A DNA stretch of 8,071 bases from Deltaproteobacteria bacterium (GTDB lineage Bacteria > Myxococcota_A > UBA796 > UBA2385). The stretch lies in the NCBI GenBank assembly GCA_015489145.1, contig WGAH01000230.1:1-8071 (forward strand), in the 5' to 3' direction. Below are positions 1-6,546 of this stretch, in pieces. The position numbers were made by a program, and so were the translations under genes. The notes beneath the pieces were generated by a model. It was not told where the DNA came from. It did no database searches and saw only the letters and a program-made list of their open reading frames with translations. Numbering within the stretch: the stretch's first letter is position 1; each line of letters starts with the position of its first letter.

Positions 1-10
1 GGGGGGGCGG

Positions 11-1474
11 GTGCCGCTGATCCCGCGGCCGGCGGAGGAGGCGACCCGCCGGGTGCTCGTCGGCATCGCGATCCTCACGGCCGTCCGCCTCTGGCTCGTC
101 GGCGCCGTCGGCCTCGGCGACGACGAGGCCTACTACTGGACCTGGGCGCGGCACCTCGCCTGGGGCTACCGCGACCACCCGCCGGGGGTGGCCTGGCTGG
201 TCGCCCTCGGCACGGCGCTGGGCGGGGACGGCGGTTTCGGGGTGCGCTGGCCCTTCGTCCTCGCCGGGCTGCTGGCGACGGCGGCCCTCGCCGGCCTCGG
301 CCGCGCCCTCGCGTCCGGGGAGCCGGGGCGCGGGGCCTGGACCCTGGCGGCGGTGCAGCTCTGCCCCCTGTTCGGGGTGGCGACCGTCTTTGCCGCCCCC
401 GACATGCCCTTCCTCGCCGCCTGGTCCGCCGCCTGGCTCGCCGCCTGGCACGCCGCCCGGCGCCCGCCCCTGTGGCTGGCGGCCGGCGCGCTGGCCGGGG
501 TGGCGGCCCTGTTCAAGTTCCACGCGATCCTGCTTCCCCTGGGCTTCCTCGGCCTGCTGGCCGGGCGGCCCTGGCGCCGCGCCCTCGGCACCCCCTGGCC
601 CTGGCTCGGGGCGGCCCTCGCGGCGCTCCTCGCCAGCCCGGTCTTCGCCTGGAACGCCGCCCACGGCTGGCCGACCTTCGCCTTCCAGCTCGTCGAGCGC
701 CAGCACGCCGCCGCGCGGCCCGGCCTCGCCGGCCTCGGCGCCTTCCTCGGCTCCCAGCTCGCCTGGGTGAGCCCGCTCCTGGCCCTTGGGGCGCTGGGCG
801 CGCTGGTCGGGGCGCTGCGCCGCCGCGCCTCCCCCGCCGACCGCCTCCTCGCCTGGGCCGCCGGGCCGACCCTGCTCCTGTTCGCCGCGCAGTCCTGGTT
901 CGCGCCCTTCAAGGCCCACTGGGCCGCCGGCGCCTGGCTGGTGCTGCTCCCCCCGGCCGGCGCGGTGCTCCGGCGCTGGCACCGCCGCCTGCCGGCCCTC
1001 GCCCTGGCCCTGGCCGGCGGGCTCACCGCCCTGGTCTACGCGCAGGCGCGCACGCCGGTGATCCGCATCGACCCGCCGCGGCTCGACGTGACCAACGATC
1101 TCTGGGGCTGGGAGGCCGTCGCCGACCGGGTGCTGGCCCTGCGGGACGCCATGCCCGACCCGGCCCACACCTTCGCCGCCGGGCACATGTACCAGACCGC
1201 CGCCCAGCTCGAGCACGCCCTGGCCCTGCGCGCCGGCGCGGCGGCGCCGCCGGTGGTCCGCGTCGGCCCGCGCCACGACCAGTACGACTTCCGCCCGCCG
1301 CCCCCGCCGGGCTGGGACGCGATCTTCGTCGCGCACGACGCCTACGACTTCGACGCCACCGCCCGCGCCTCGGAGCTGGGCTTCGTCGACTGCGCGCCCG
1401 CCGGCGAGCTTCCCGTCGAGCGGGGCGGCCGGGTGGTGCGCGTCTTCCGCTTCTGGCGCTGCCGCTCCCGCTGA
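11..1474 (+). CDS. GT39-family (PMT_2/ArnT-like) membrane glycosyltransferase
   Basis: A 487-residue polytopic inner-membrane protein of the dolichol/undecaprenyl-phosphate-mannose type transferase superfamily. These enzymes move a sugar from a polyprenyl-phosphate donor to a lipid, glycan or protein on the periplasmic face. Visible family marks are the acidic pair and aromatic run DDEAYYW (residues 37-43) in the first periplasmic loop, GYRDHPP (52-58), APD (129-131) before a membrane helix, KFHAILL (169-175), and the block around FAWNAAHGWPTF (212-223). Many Ala/Leu/Trp-rich hydrophobic segments fill residues 15-345. A soluble tail of about 140 residues follows and contains HDQYDF (422-427). 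The GTG start at 11 follows a G-rich stretch, but the frame is open to the window edge, so a slightly earlier start is possible. The length is normal for the bacterial family. The acceptor cannot be told from sequence. The neighbours give no pathway clue; metK is convergent. Confidence 0.88.
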   Translation: MPLIPRPAEEATRRVLVGIAILTAVRLWLVGAVGLGDDEAYYWTWARHLAWGYRDHPPGVAWLVALGTALGGDGGFGVRWPFVLAGLLATAALAGLGRALASGEPGRGAWTLAAVQLCPLFGVATVFAAPDMPFLAAWSAAWLAAWHAARRPPLWLAAGALAGVAALFKFHAILLPLGFLGLLAGRPWRRALGTPWPWLGAALAALLASPVFAWNAAHGWPTFAFQLVERQHAAARPGLAGLGAFLGSQLAWVSPLLALGALGALVGALRRRASPADRLLAWAAGPTLLLFAAQSWFAPFKAHWAAGAWLVLLPPAGAVLRRWHRRLPALALALAGGLTALVYAQARTPVIRIDPPRLDVTNDLWGWEAVADRVLALRDAMPDPAHTFAAGHMYQTAAQLEHALALRAGAAAPPVVRVGPRHDQYDFRPPPPPGWDAIFVAHDAYDFDATARASELGFVDCAPAGELPVERGGRVVRVFRFWRCRSR

Positions 1475-1478
1475 CGCC

Positions 1479-1497
1479 GGCGCGCCCTCGACGCGCC
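1479..1497 (+). terminator. Candidate hairpin just after the GT39 gene
   Basis: GGCGCG (1479-1484) and CGCGCC (1492-1497) form a 6-bp all-GC stem with a 7-base loop, starting 5 bases after the glycosyltransferase stop. No T-tract follows, so it is not a canonical intrinsic terminator. Six-base GC inverted repeats are common by chance at this base composition. Confidence 0.25.
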
Positions 1498-1583
1498 AGC
1501 CGCACGCGCCCGGAAGGCCTCGACCACCGGACGAGACGCGATCCGGCGCGGGCACGCGGGCGCGAAGCGACCGGCGCGGGGGA

Positions 1584-1598
1584 GGCGCCGAAGGCGCC
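1584..1598 (-). terminator. Candidate hairpin downstream of metK
   Basis: Two GGCGCC hexamers (1584-1589 and 1593-1598) separated by 3 bases can fold as a 6-bp stem with a TTC triloop on the minus strand, about 21 bases past the metK stop. The RNA continues into C-rich sequence, not a U-tract. It may end or stabilise the metK transcript, or simply reflect base composition. Confidence 0.3.
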
Positions 1599-1619
1599 GG
1601 GGGGAGGGGAGGCGGGCGC

Positions 1620-2789
1620 TCAGCCGCCGAGGAAGTCGCGCACCTTGTCGACCATGTCGGTGCGCTCCCAGGTGAAGCCCTGGTCCTCGCGGCCGAAGTG
1701 GCCGTAGGCGGCGGTGCGCCGGTAGATCGGCCGCAGCAGGTCGAGGTGGCGGATCAGCTCGGCGGGCTTGACCGGGAAGACCTCGCGGACGCAGGCGGCG
1801 AGCTTCTCGTCGCTGACCTCGCCGGTGCCGTAGGTGTCGACCATGACGCTCACCGGGTCGGCGACGCCGATCGCGTAGGCGAGCTGCACGAGGACCTTGC
1901 GGGCGTAGCCGGCGGCCACGATGTTCTTGGCGATGTAGCGCCCGAGGTAGGCGGCGGAGCGGTCGACCTTGCTCGGGTCCTTGCCGGAGAAGGCGCCGCC
2001 GCCGTGGGCTCCGTGGCCGCCGTAGGTGTCGACGATGATCTTGCGGCCGGTGAGCCCGCAGTCGCCCATCGGCCCGCCGACGACGAAGCGGCCGGTGGGG
2101 TTGACGTGGACGATGGTGTTGTCGTCGAGGAGGTGGTCGGGGATCACCGGCTTGATCACCTTCTCGAGGACCTCGCCGCGCATCTGCTCCAGGGTGATGT
2201 CGGGGCTGTGCTGGGTCGAGATGACGACGGTGTGGACGCGCACGGGCTTGCCGTCGCGGTACTCGATGGTGACCTGGCTCTTGGAGTCGGGGCGGGCCCA
2301 GGGGACCTCGCCGTTCTTGCGGATGCGGGCGAAGTGCTCGAGGAGCCTGTGCGAGTAGAGGATGCTCATCGGCATCAGCTCGGGGGTCTCGTCGCAGGCG
2401 TAGCCGAACATCATGCCCTGGTCGCCGGCGCCCTGTTCCTTGTGCAGGCCCTCGCCCTCGGTGACGCCCTGGCTGATGTCGGGGCTCTGCTGCTCGACGG
2501 CGACCATGATCGCGCAGGTGTGGCCGTCGAAGCCCTTCTCGGAGTGGTCGAAGCCGATGTCGTTGACGACCTCGCGAATCAGCGGCGCGTACTGCACCTG
2601 GGCCTGGCTGGTGATCTCGCCGGCGACGATGACCATGCCGGTCTTCACCAGGGTCTCGCAGGCGACGCGGGCGCGGGGGTCCTGGGCGAGGTGGGCGTCG
2701 AGCACCGCGTCCGAGATCTGGTCGCACATCTTGTCGGGGTGGCCCTCGCTGACGCTCTCGGACGTGAACAGGTAGTTCTGGACGCTCAT
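1620..2789 (-). CDS. metK: S-adenosylmethionine synthetase (methionine adenosyltransferase)
   Basis: A 389-residue cytoplasmic enzyme that makes S-adenosylmethionine from methionine and ATP, releasing phosphate and pyrophosphate. Length and sequence are typical of bacterial MetK. Motifs are GHPDK (residues 16-20), GAGDQG (120-125) and the glycine-rich phosphate loop GGGAFSGKD (263-271), followed by PSKVDRSAAY. The residues known to be catalytic in the E. coli enzyme appear preserved: H17 and D19 near the N-terminus, D123, K170, R249/K250, K270, K274 and D276. The ATG start is supported by the family N-terminus (YLFTSESVSEGHPDK) and by a GGAG ribosome-binding site (plus-strand ctcc at 2799-2802) 9 bases upstream. 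It stands alone on the minus strand, convergent with the glycosyltransferase and divergent from the radical SAM gene, with its own strong promoter. No truncation or frameshift is seen. Confidence 0.98.
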   Translation of the reverse strand: MSVQNYLFTSESVSEGHPDKMCDQISDAVLDAHLAQDPRARVACETLVKTGMVIVAGEITSQAQVQYAPLIREVVNDIGFDHSEKGFDGHTCAIMVAVEQQSPDISQGVTEGEGLHKEQGAGDQGMMFGYACDETPELMPMSILYSHRLLEHFARIRKNGEVPWARPDSKSQVTIEYRDGKPVRVHTVVISTQHSPDITLEQMRGEVLEKVIKPVIPDHLLDDNTIVHVNPTGRFVVGGPMGDCGLTGRKIIVDTYGGHGAHGGGAFSGKDPSKVDRSAAYLGRYIAKNIVAAGYARKVLVQLAYAIGVADPVSVMVDTYGTGEVSDEKLAACVREVFPVKPAELIRHLDLLRPIYRRTAAYGHFGREDQGFTWERTDMVDKVRDFLGG

Positions 2790-2794
2790 GGCAG

Positions 2795-2842
2795 CTCGCT
2801 CCGGTGCTCGATGGTGGGGGATGGGGCCCGCGAGTGTGGGCC
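2795..2842 (-). promoter_or_regulatory. Candidate pseudoknot in the metK 5' leader
   Basis: In the metK leader RNA, GGCCC (plus-strand 2838-2842) pairs with GGGCC (2825-2829) around an 8-base loop. CTCGC within that loop is complementary to GCGAG (plus-strand 2795-2799), which shares one base with the GGAG ribosome-binding site. The hairpin would begin about 3 bases after the predicted transcription start. The topology (hairpin loop pairing with the Shine-Dalgarno region) recalls the small SAM/SAH-type riboswitches that sit before metK in some alphaproteobacteria, but I cannot match their conserved bases. Five-base GC pairings arise easily by chance here. Confidence 0.15.
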
Positions 2843-2851
2843 GAATGCGAG

Positions 2852-2880
2852 GGTTTAGGGGAAGCGCGCCCGGCTGTCAA
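2852..2880 (-). promoter_or_regulatory. Sigma70-type promoter of metK
   Basis: Read on the minus strand, a perfect -35 hexamer TTGACA (2880-2875) is followed by exactly 17 bases and then TAAACC (2857-2852), a partial match to the -10 consensus. This is one of the few AT-richer spots in the intergenic region. Transcription would begin near 2845, giving a leader of about 55 bases before the metK ATG. Orientation, spacing and position all fit the gene. Confidence 0.7.
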
Positions 2881-2928
2881 GCCCCCTGCGGCCCGCTTCC
2901 AGGCGCCTTTCCGGGGTGAGGCGGGGGG

Positions 2929-2972
2929 GCCGGCGCCCGCGGCCCCGGCCGGCGCGAACCGGGCCGGCGCGA
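2929..2972. repeat. GCCGGCGC direct repeats between metK and the radical SAM gene
   Basis: The octamer GCCGGCGC occurs three times, at 2929-2936, 2948-2955 and 2963-2970. The last two copies lie inside an 11-base direct repeat, GGCCGGCGCGA, with a 15-base period (2947-2957 and 2962-2972). The cluster lies upstream of both divergent genes, about 50 bases behind the metK -35 element. It could be a binding-site array, or slippage in GC-rich DNA. Confidence 0.5.
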
Positions 2973-2988
2973 GGTGGCGGTCGGTTCG
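2955..2988. repeat. 7-bp inverted repeat CGAACCG/CGGTTCG upstream of the radical SAM gene
   Basis: CGAACCG (2955-2961) is mirrored by CGGTTCG (2982-2988), with arm centres 27 bases apart. It includes AT pairs in a region that is otherwise almost all GC, so it stands out slightly. The second arm lies about 60 bases before the radical SAM start codon, in a plausible promoter zone, but I could not identify convincing -35/-10 boxes for that gene. A regulator site is possible and unproven. Confidence 0.3.
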
Positions 2989-3046
2989 GGCTACCGCTAC
3001 GCTTTCTCCGGGCTAGGACCCGAAGACCACCCCAGCCGGAGTCTCC

Positions 3047-4627
3047 ATGCGCGTCGCCCTGATCAACCCGACCCCCGCCGACCACTACTCCCCCGCGATT
3101 CGCGCGCTCAAGGCGGTTCTCAAGCAGGCCGGGCACGAGGTCCGCATGATCTTCCTGCCCGCCGACACGTACAGCCACCTGCACGTGCGCGAGGGCTACA
3201 TCATGCAGATGCCGGACTCGATGGTCGAGGACCTCGTCGAGCTCTGCAAGGGCTACGACCTCATCGGCATCTCCTTCCTGTCGAGCATGTTCGACGTCGC
3301 CGTGCAGGCCACCCGGGCGCTCCAGCTCGCCGAGCCCGAGCGGCCCATCGTCTGGGGCGGCTTCCACCCGACGACGATGCCGCAGCAGGCCCTCGAGTTC
3401 GTCGACATCGTCTGCGTCGGGGAAGGGGAGCACGCCTTCCTCGAGCTGATCGAGCGCATGGAGGCCGGCGAGGACTACTACGACGTGCGGAATTTCTGGT
3501 TCCGCAAGCCCGACGGCCGCGTCGTCGGCAACCCCCACCGCCCGCTCATCCAGGACCTCGATACGCTGCCCTTCCAGGACTACACCTTCGAGGACGACTG
3601 GTCCTACAGCGACGACGGCCAGCACCTCGTGCGCCTGACCTGGGAGCTGTTCCTGGAGCGCATGCCCCGCTACCCCGACCGCAACGGGGACATGCGCTAC
3701 ACCTACAAGACGATGATCACCCGGGGCTGCCCGCACAAGTGCAGCTACTGCGGGGTGGCCTTCAACCACGACCTCTACAAGGGGCAGCGCTACCTGCGGC
3801 GGCGTTCCGTCGAGCACATGGTGGCCGAGATCAAGGAAGTGGTGCGCCGCTTCCCGGAAATCGGCCTGGTCCACTTCCAGGACGACGTGTTCTTCAGCAC
3901 CTCCAACGAGGAGATCAAGAAGTTCGCCCGGGTCTGGAAGCGCGAGGTCGGCCTGCCCTTCCGCGCCCAGACCTCCCCGACGACGATCAACGAGGAGAAG
4001 TTCGCCGCCCTGGTCGACGCCGGCCTGTGCTTCACCGAGCTCGGCATCCAGACCGGCTCCCGCGAGACGATGCGCCTGTACCGCCGGGGCATGACCAACG
4101 AGCAGCTCCTCAAGGCGGTCAACATCATCACGAAGTACCGGGACTACATCCAGATCCCCGACTACCACGTCATCCTCGACAACCCCTGGGAGACGACCGA
4201 GGACATGATGAAGGGGCTGAGGCTGCTGTGGACCCTGCCGACGCCCTACAACCTGCTGCCGAGCTCGCTGGTGCCCTACCCGGGCACGGAGTTCTACCAC
4301 AAGGCGATCGAGGACGGCTTCGTCACCGACGAGTACAACCAGATCTACCGCAAGGAGTTCCACAGCCCGTCGGGGAACTACCTCAACTTCCTGTTCTTCC
4401 TCACGATCTTCAACGGCATGCCGAAGGAGCTGGTGCAGTTCCTCGGGAGCGACACCTTCGTGCGGGTCTTCAACCAGAAGAAGTACGACCGGTTCTGGGG
4501 GGCGCTGTACCGCTACGGCGAGAACGTCCGCAAGCTCCAGAAGCTCAGCACCTTCGCGGTGAAGGGCAAGCTGCTGGAGATCACCAGCGTCCGCGAGCTC
4601 AAGCGGGTGGCGAACCAGATGAAGTGA
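3047..4627 (+). CDS. B12-binding-domain radical SAM enzyme, substrate unknown
   Basis: A 526-residue cytoplasmic protein. The radical SAM cluster motif CPHKCSYC (residues 228-235; C228, C232, C235, spacing CX3CX2C) binds the 4Fe-4S cluster that cleaves S-adenosylmethionine. GIQTGS (333-338) matches the SAM-contacting strand. The N-terminal ~150 residues have the cobalamin-binding Rossmann pattern of class B methylase-like radical SAM proteins: MRVALINPTP at the start, WGGFHPTT (103-110) and VCVGEGEHAF (122-131). The DxHxxG motif that gives the lower axial histidine is not seen, so cobalamin binding would be base-off/His-off or lost. Residues 170-220 form an aromatic, acidic linker, and the tail from about 400 is conserved-looking but unassigned. 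ATG at 3047 has GGAG (3038-3041) 5 bases upstream. Its stop overlaps the next start by one base. It may act as a methylase or other C-C chemistry enzyme on a lipid, cofactor or peptide; the substrate cannot be inferred. Confidence 0.88.
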   Translation: MRVALINPTPADHYSPAIRALKAVLKQAGHEVRMIFLPADTYSHLHVREGYIMQMPDSMVEDLVELCKGYDLIGISFLSSMFDVAVQATRALQLAEPERPIVWGGFHPTTMPQQALEFVDIVCVGEGEHAFLELIERMEAGEDYYDVRNFWFRKPDGRVVGNPHRPLIQDLDTLPFQDYTFEDDWSYSDDGQHLVRLTWELFLERMPRYPDRNGDMRYTYKTMITRGCPHKCSYCGVAFNHDLYKGQRYLRRRSVEHMVAEIKEVVRRFPEIGLVHFQDDVFFSTSNEEIKKFARVWKREVGLPFRAQTSPTTINEEKFAALVDAGLCFTELGIQTGSRETMRLYRRGMTNEQLLKAVNIITKYRDYIQIPDYHVILDNPWETTEDMMKGLRLLWTLPTPYNLLPSSLVPYPGTEFYHKAIEDGFVTDEYNQIYRKEFHSPSGNYLNFLFFLTIFNGMPKELVQFLGSDTFVRVFNQKKYDRFWGALYRYGENVRKLQKLSTFAVKGKLLEITSVRELKRVANQMK

Positions 4628-5874
4628 TGCGGAGGCGCTCGGGGCACGGAGGACGCGCGGCGCTCGCCCTGGCGGCGGGGCTCCTGCTGGCGGGGCCGCC
4701 GGCGCGGGCCGCGGGCTACCGCCTCGTCCGCACCGGGGTCCTGGCCGGGCCCGGCGAGGCCGAGGGCGACCGCGTCGGCTTCGAGCTGTCCCCCGTCTCC
4801 GACGGCCTGGTGCTCGGCGCCGAGATCGACGCCGGGGGTTCCGTGCGCCGCTGGGGGCTCGACAGCGCGCGCTTCGGTCCCGTGCTCGGCCTGCCCCCGT
4901 CCGAGGTCGACGACGGGGGCGGCGGGCGCGACTGGTGGACGGCATGGGCCCGCGGGCGCGTCGGCGGCGATGCCGACCTCGGGCGGCGTCTCGACCTGGA
5001 GTGGGCGCGCCTGGGGCTGTTGTCGATCCCGGGCTTCTGGGGGGCCGACCCGCGGCTCTTCCACTTCGGGCCGGCGGTGGGCCCGGGCCTGGGGGTCACC
5101 TGGTGGGCGCCGGGCGAGGTCGGGTGGCTGCTCGGCGCGGACTGGCGGGACCGCGCCTGGGTGCAGGGGCACGTGCTCGGGCGCATGGACCTGTTCGGCG
5201 AGCACCGCGCCGGCGTGGCGGCCCGGGGCGTCGCCGGCCTGTTCTTCGGGCGGCGCCTGCCCCTGGGCCTGGAGCTTCGGGGCGAGGTGGACCGCGGCGA
5301 GGACCGCTTCACGGGCGAGGCCACCCGCAACTGGTCCGCCCGCGCCGTGCTCTTCTACCAGGCCACCTTCCCCGAGCCCGGCGCCGACGACCTCGATGCC
5401 TTCGAGCGCTTCCTCGCCGAGATGGAGGCCGCCGAGGCCGGCTCGATGAGCGAGGCCGAGGTGGAGGCCGCCGCCGAGCGGCTGCACCGCCTCCTGGCCG
5501 AGGAGGCGGGCGAGGCCCCGGCGGGGGAGGGGACCGAGGCCCCGCCGGCCGCCGAGGGCGACGCCGCGCCGTCCGCCGAGGGGGAGGCCGCGCCGCCGGA
5601 GGAGGCGAGCGAGGCCGCGCCGGCCGTCGAGGGCGCCGCCGTGCCGCCGGAGGAGGCGAGCGGGGCCGCGCCGGCCGCCGAGGGCGACGCCGTGCCGCCG
5701 GAGGAGGCGAGCGAGGCCGGTGCCGGGTCCGCTCCCGAGGAGGCGGCGGAACCCGGCGGGGAAGCGGGGGAGGCGCCAGCCGCCGGCGATGCCGACGCGC
5801 CGCCGGCCTCCGACGAGCCGCCGGCCTCCGGCGAGGGCGAGCACCGCCGCGTGCGCCTCGGCCCGGAGCTGTAG
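4627..5874 (+). CDS. Secreted beta-rich protein with Ala/Glu/Pro repeat tail, unknown function
   Basis: A 415-residue protein that I do not recognise. The N-terminus is a classical signal peptide: RRR at 2-4, a hydrophobic Ala/Leu core (11-22) and a likely cleavage after ARA (26-28). Residues 30-250 alternate polar and hydrophobic residues, are rich in Gly/Trp/Arg, and contain strand-like stretches such as WTAWARGRV and WSARAVLFYQATF. This is consistent with an outer-membrane or periplasmic beta structure, without proving a barrel. Residues 253-295 look helical and acidic. From about 297 to 405 the chain is low-complexity Ala/Glu/Pro/Gly with 17-residue repeats, and it ends in a basic HRRVRLGPEL. 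The ATG overlaps the radical SAM stop (TGATG), implying translational coupling and one operon. The frame is also open far upstream (to 2974), but that part is antiphase to the radical SAM gene and is not coding. Confidence 0.8.
   Translation: MRRRSGHGGRAALALAAGLLLAGPPARAAGYRLVRTGVLAGPGEAEGDRVGFELSPVSDGLVLGAEIDAGGSVRRWGLDSARFGPVLGLPPSEVDDGGGGRDWWTAWARGRVGGDADLGRRLDLEWARLGLLSIPGFWGADPRLFHFGPAVGPGLGVTWWAPGEVGWLLGADWRDRAWVQGHVLGRMDLFGEHRAGVAARGVAGLFFGRRLPLGLELRGEVDRGEDRFTGEATRNWSARAVLFYQATFPEPGADDLDAFERFLAEMEAAEAGSMSEAEVEAAAERLHRLLAEEAGEAPAGEGTEAPPAAEGDAAPSAEGEAAPPEEASEAAPAVEGAAVPPEEASGAAPAAEGDAVPPEEASEAGAGSAPEEAAEPGGEAGEAPAAGDADAPPASDEPPASGEGEHRRVRLGPEL
5593..5718 (+). repeat. 51-bp tandem repeats coding a 17-residue Pro/Glu/Ala unit
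   Basis: A unit starting PPEEAS recurs at 5593, 5644 and 5695 with an exact 51-base period (residues 323, 340 and 357). There are two full copies, differing at a few positions, and a third that decays after about 8 residues. A degenerate relative lies just upstream (residues 306-322). The repeats keep frame, so copy number could vary without breaking the gene. Confidence 0.85.
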
Positions 5875-5881
5875 GGACCGC

Positions 5882-5902
5882 CGCCGGCTTGCCCGCCCGG
5901 CG
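5882..5902 (+). terminator. Candidate hairpin after the secreted-protein gene
   Basis: CGCCGG (5882-5887) and CCGGCG (5897-5902) form a 6-bp stem with a 9-base loop, starting 7 bases past the stop at 5872-5874. No T-tract follows. It may separate the radical SAM unit from the TetR unit, or be chance at this GC content. Confidence 0.25.
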
Positions 5903-5914
5903 CGGCCGTGTGAC

Positions 5915-5928
5915 CATCGGGATCGATG
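5915..5928. promoter_or_regulatory. Palindrome on the TetR start codon, candidate operator
   Basis: CATCG-GGAT-CGATG is a 14-base inverted repeat ending on the ATG of the TetR gene. TetR regulators commonly bind such palindromes in their own promoter, so autoregulation is plausible. The arms are only 5 bases and do not extend outward, shorter than many TetR operators. The site also overlaps the weak ribosome-binding region. Confidence 0.25.
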
Positions 5929-6546
5929 ACGCGACACCTGAGCGAGGCCGAGCGGCGCGCCCAGATCCTCCGGGCCGCCCGCACCCTGTTCGTGAGCCGG
6001 GGCTACCTGTCCACGCGGGTCGAGGACGTGGCCCGGCGGGCGCAGCTCTCCAAGGGCGCCGTCTACCACTACTTTCCGAGCAAGCGGGCGATCTTCGACG
6101 CGCTGGTCGAGGCCGAGCAGGCCCAGACCGTGCGCTTCCTCGACGAGGCGGCCCGCGATCCCCGGCCGGCCCACGAGCGCCTCGTGGTGCTCGGCCGGCA
6201 GTACCTCGACTACTTCGCCGGCCTCAAGTCCCCGCCGCGCTTCTTCCTGCTGATGAGCGAGATGGCGATTCGCGACGACGATCTGCGCGAGAAGGTGGGG
6301 GCGATCCACCGGCGCTTCGTCGAGCAGCTCGCGCGGATCATCGAGGAGGGCCAGCGCGACGGCGTCTTCCGGCGCATCGAGCCCCGCGCCGTCGCCGCGA
6401 TGCTCAAGGCCTTCGTCGACGGCCTGTCCGGGCAGTCGGCGGTGGGCATCCGGCCCGACGTGGAGCTTCTCGCCACCGAGGGGATACGCCTCGTGCTGGA
6501 GGGGCTGCTCGCGCCGCCCCGGGAGGAGCCGAGCGATGACGGGTGA
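5926..6546 (+). CDS. TetR/AcrR-family transcriptional regulator
   Basis: A 206-residue DNA-binding protein of typical family length. The N-terminal helix-turn-helix domain runs from about residue 10 to 60: RRAQILRAARTLF (10-22), GYLSTRVEDVARRAQLSKGA (26-45) and VYHYFPSKRAIF (46-57), a very close match to the family pattern. The remaining all-helical part (about 65-200) would form the ligand-binding and dimer domain, whose ligand cannot be guessed. ATG 5926 is the first start possible, since an in-frame TGA lies at 5911-5913. The ribosome-binding site is poor: only GGGA, 3 bases from the ATG. The gene overlaps the next start by 11 bases, so regulator, membrane protein and propeller protein are probably one operon that it controls, perhaps by repression through the palindrome at its start. 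Confidence 0.93.
   Translation: MTRHLSEAERRAQILRAARTLFVSRGYLSTRVEDVARRAQLSKGAVYHYFPSKRAIFDALVEAEQAQTVRFLDEAARDPRPAHERLVVLGRQYLDYFAGLKSPPRFFLLMSEMAIRDDDLREKVGAIHRRFVEQLARIIEEGQRDGVFRRIEPRAVAAMLKAFVDGLSGQSAVGIRPDVELLATEGIRLVLEGLLAPPREEPSDDG

Noticed and set aside
1475..1619. Possible small gene or RNA in the convergent gap
   Set aside because: There is no start with a ribosome-binding site and no coding pattern. Only two short GC hairpins are visible.
1698..2858. Plus-strand open frame opposite metK
   Set aside because: metK on the minus strand is unmistakable. The plus translation is Val/Asp/Gly/Ala-rich antisense.
2985..3019. Promoter for the radical SAM gene (TTCGGG ... TAGGAC)
   Set aside because: The spacing is about 23 bases and both boxes are poor, so it is not supportable as a sigma70 promoter.
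2974..4626. Upstream extension of the secreted-protein frame through the radical SAM gene
   Set aside because: The extension is Arg/Pro-rich nonsense in another phase of a clear enzyme gene. The signal peptide right after ATG 4627 marks the true start.
2855..4945. Long minus-strand open frame opposite the radical SAM gene
   Set aside because: The plus strand encodes an intact radical SAM protein with CX3CX2C. The antisense product is Val/Glu/Asp/His-rich complement artefact.
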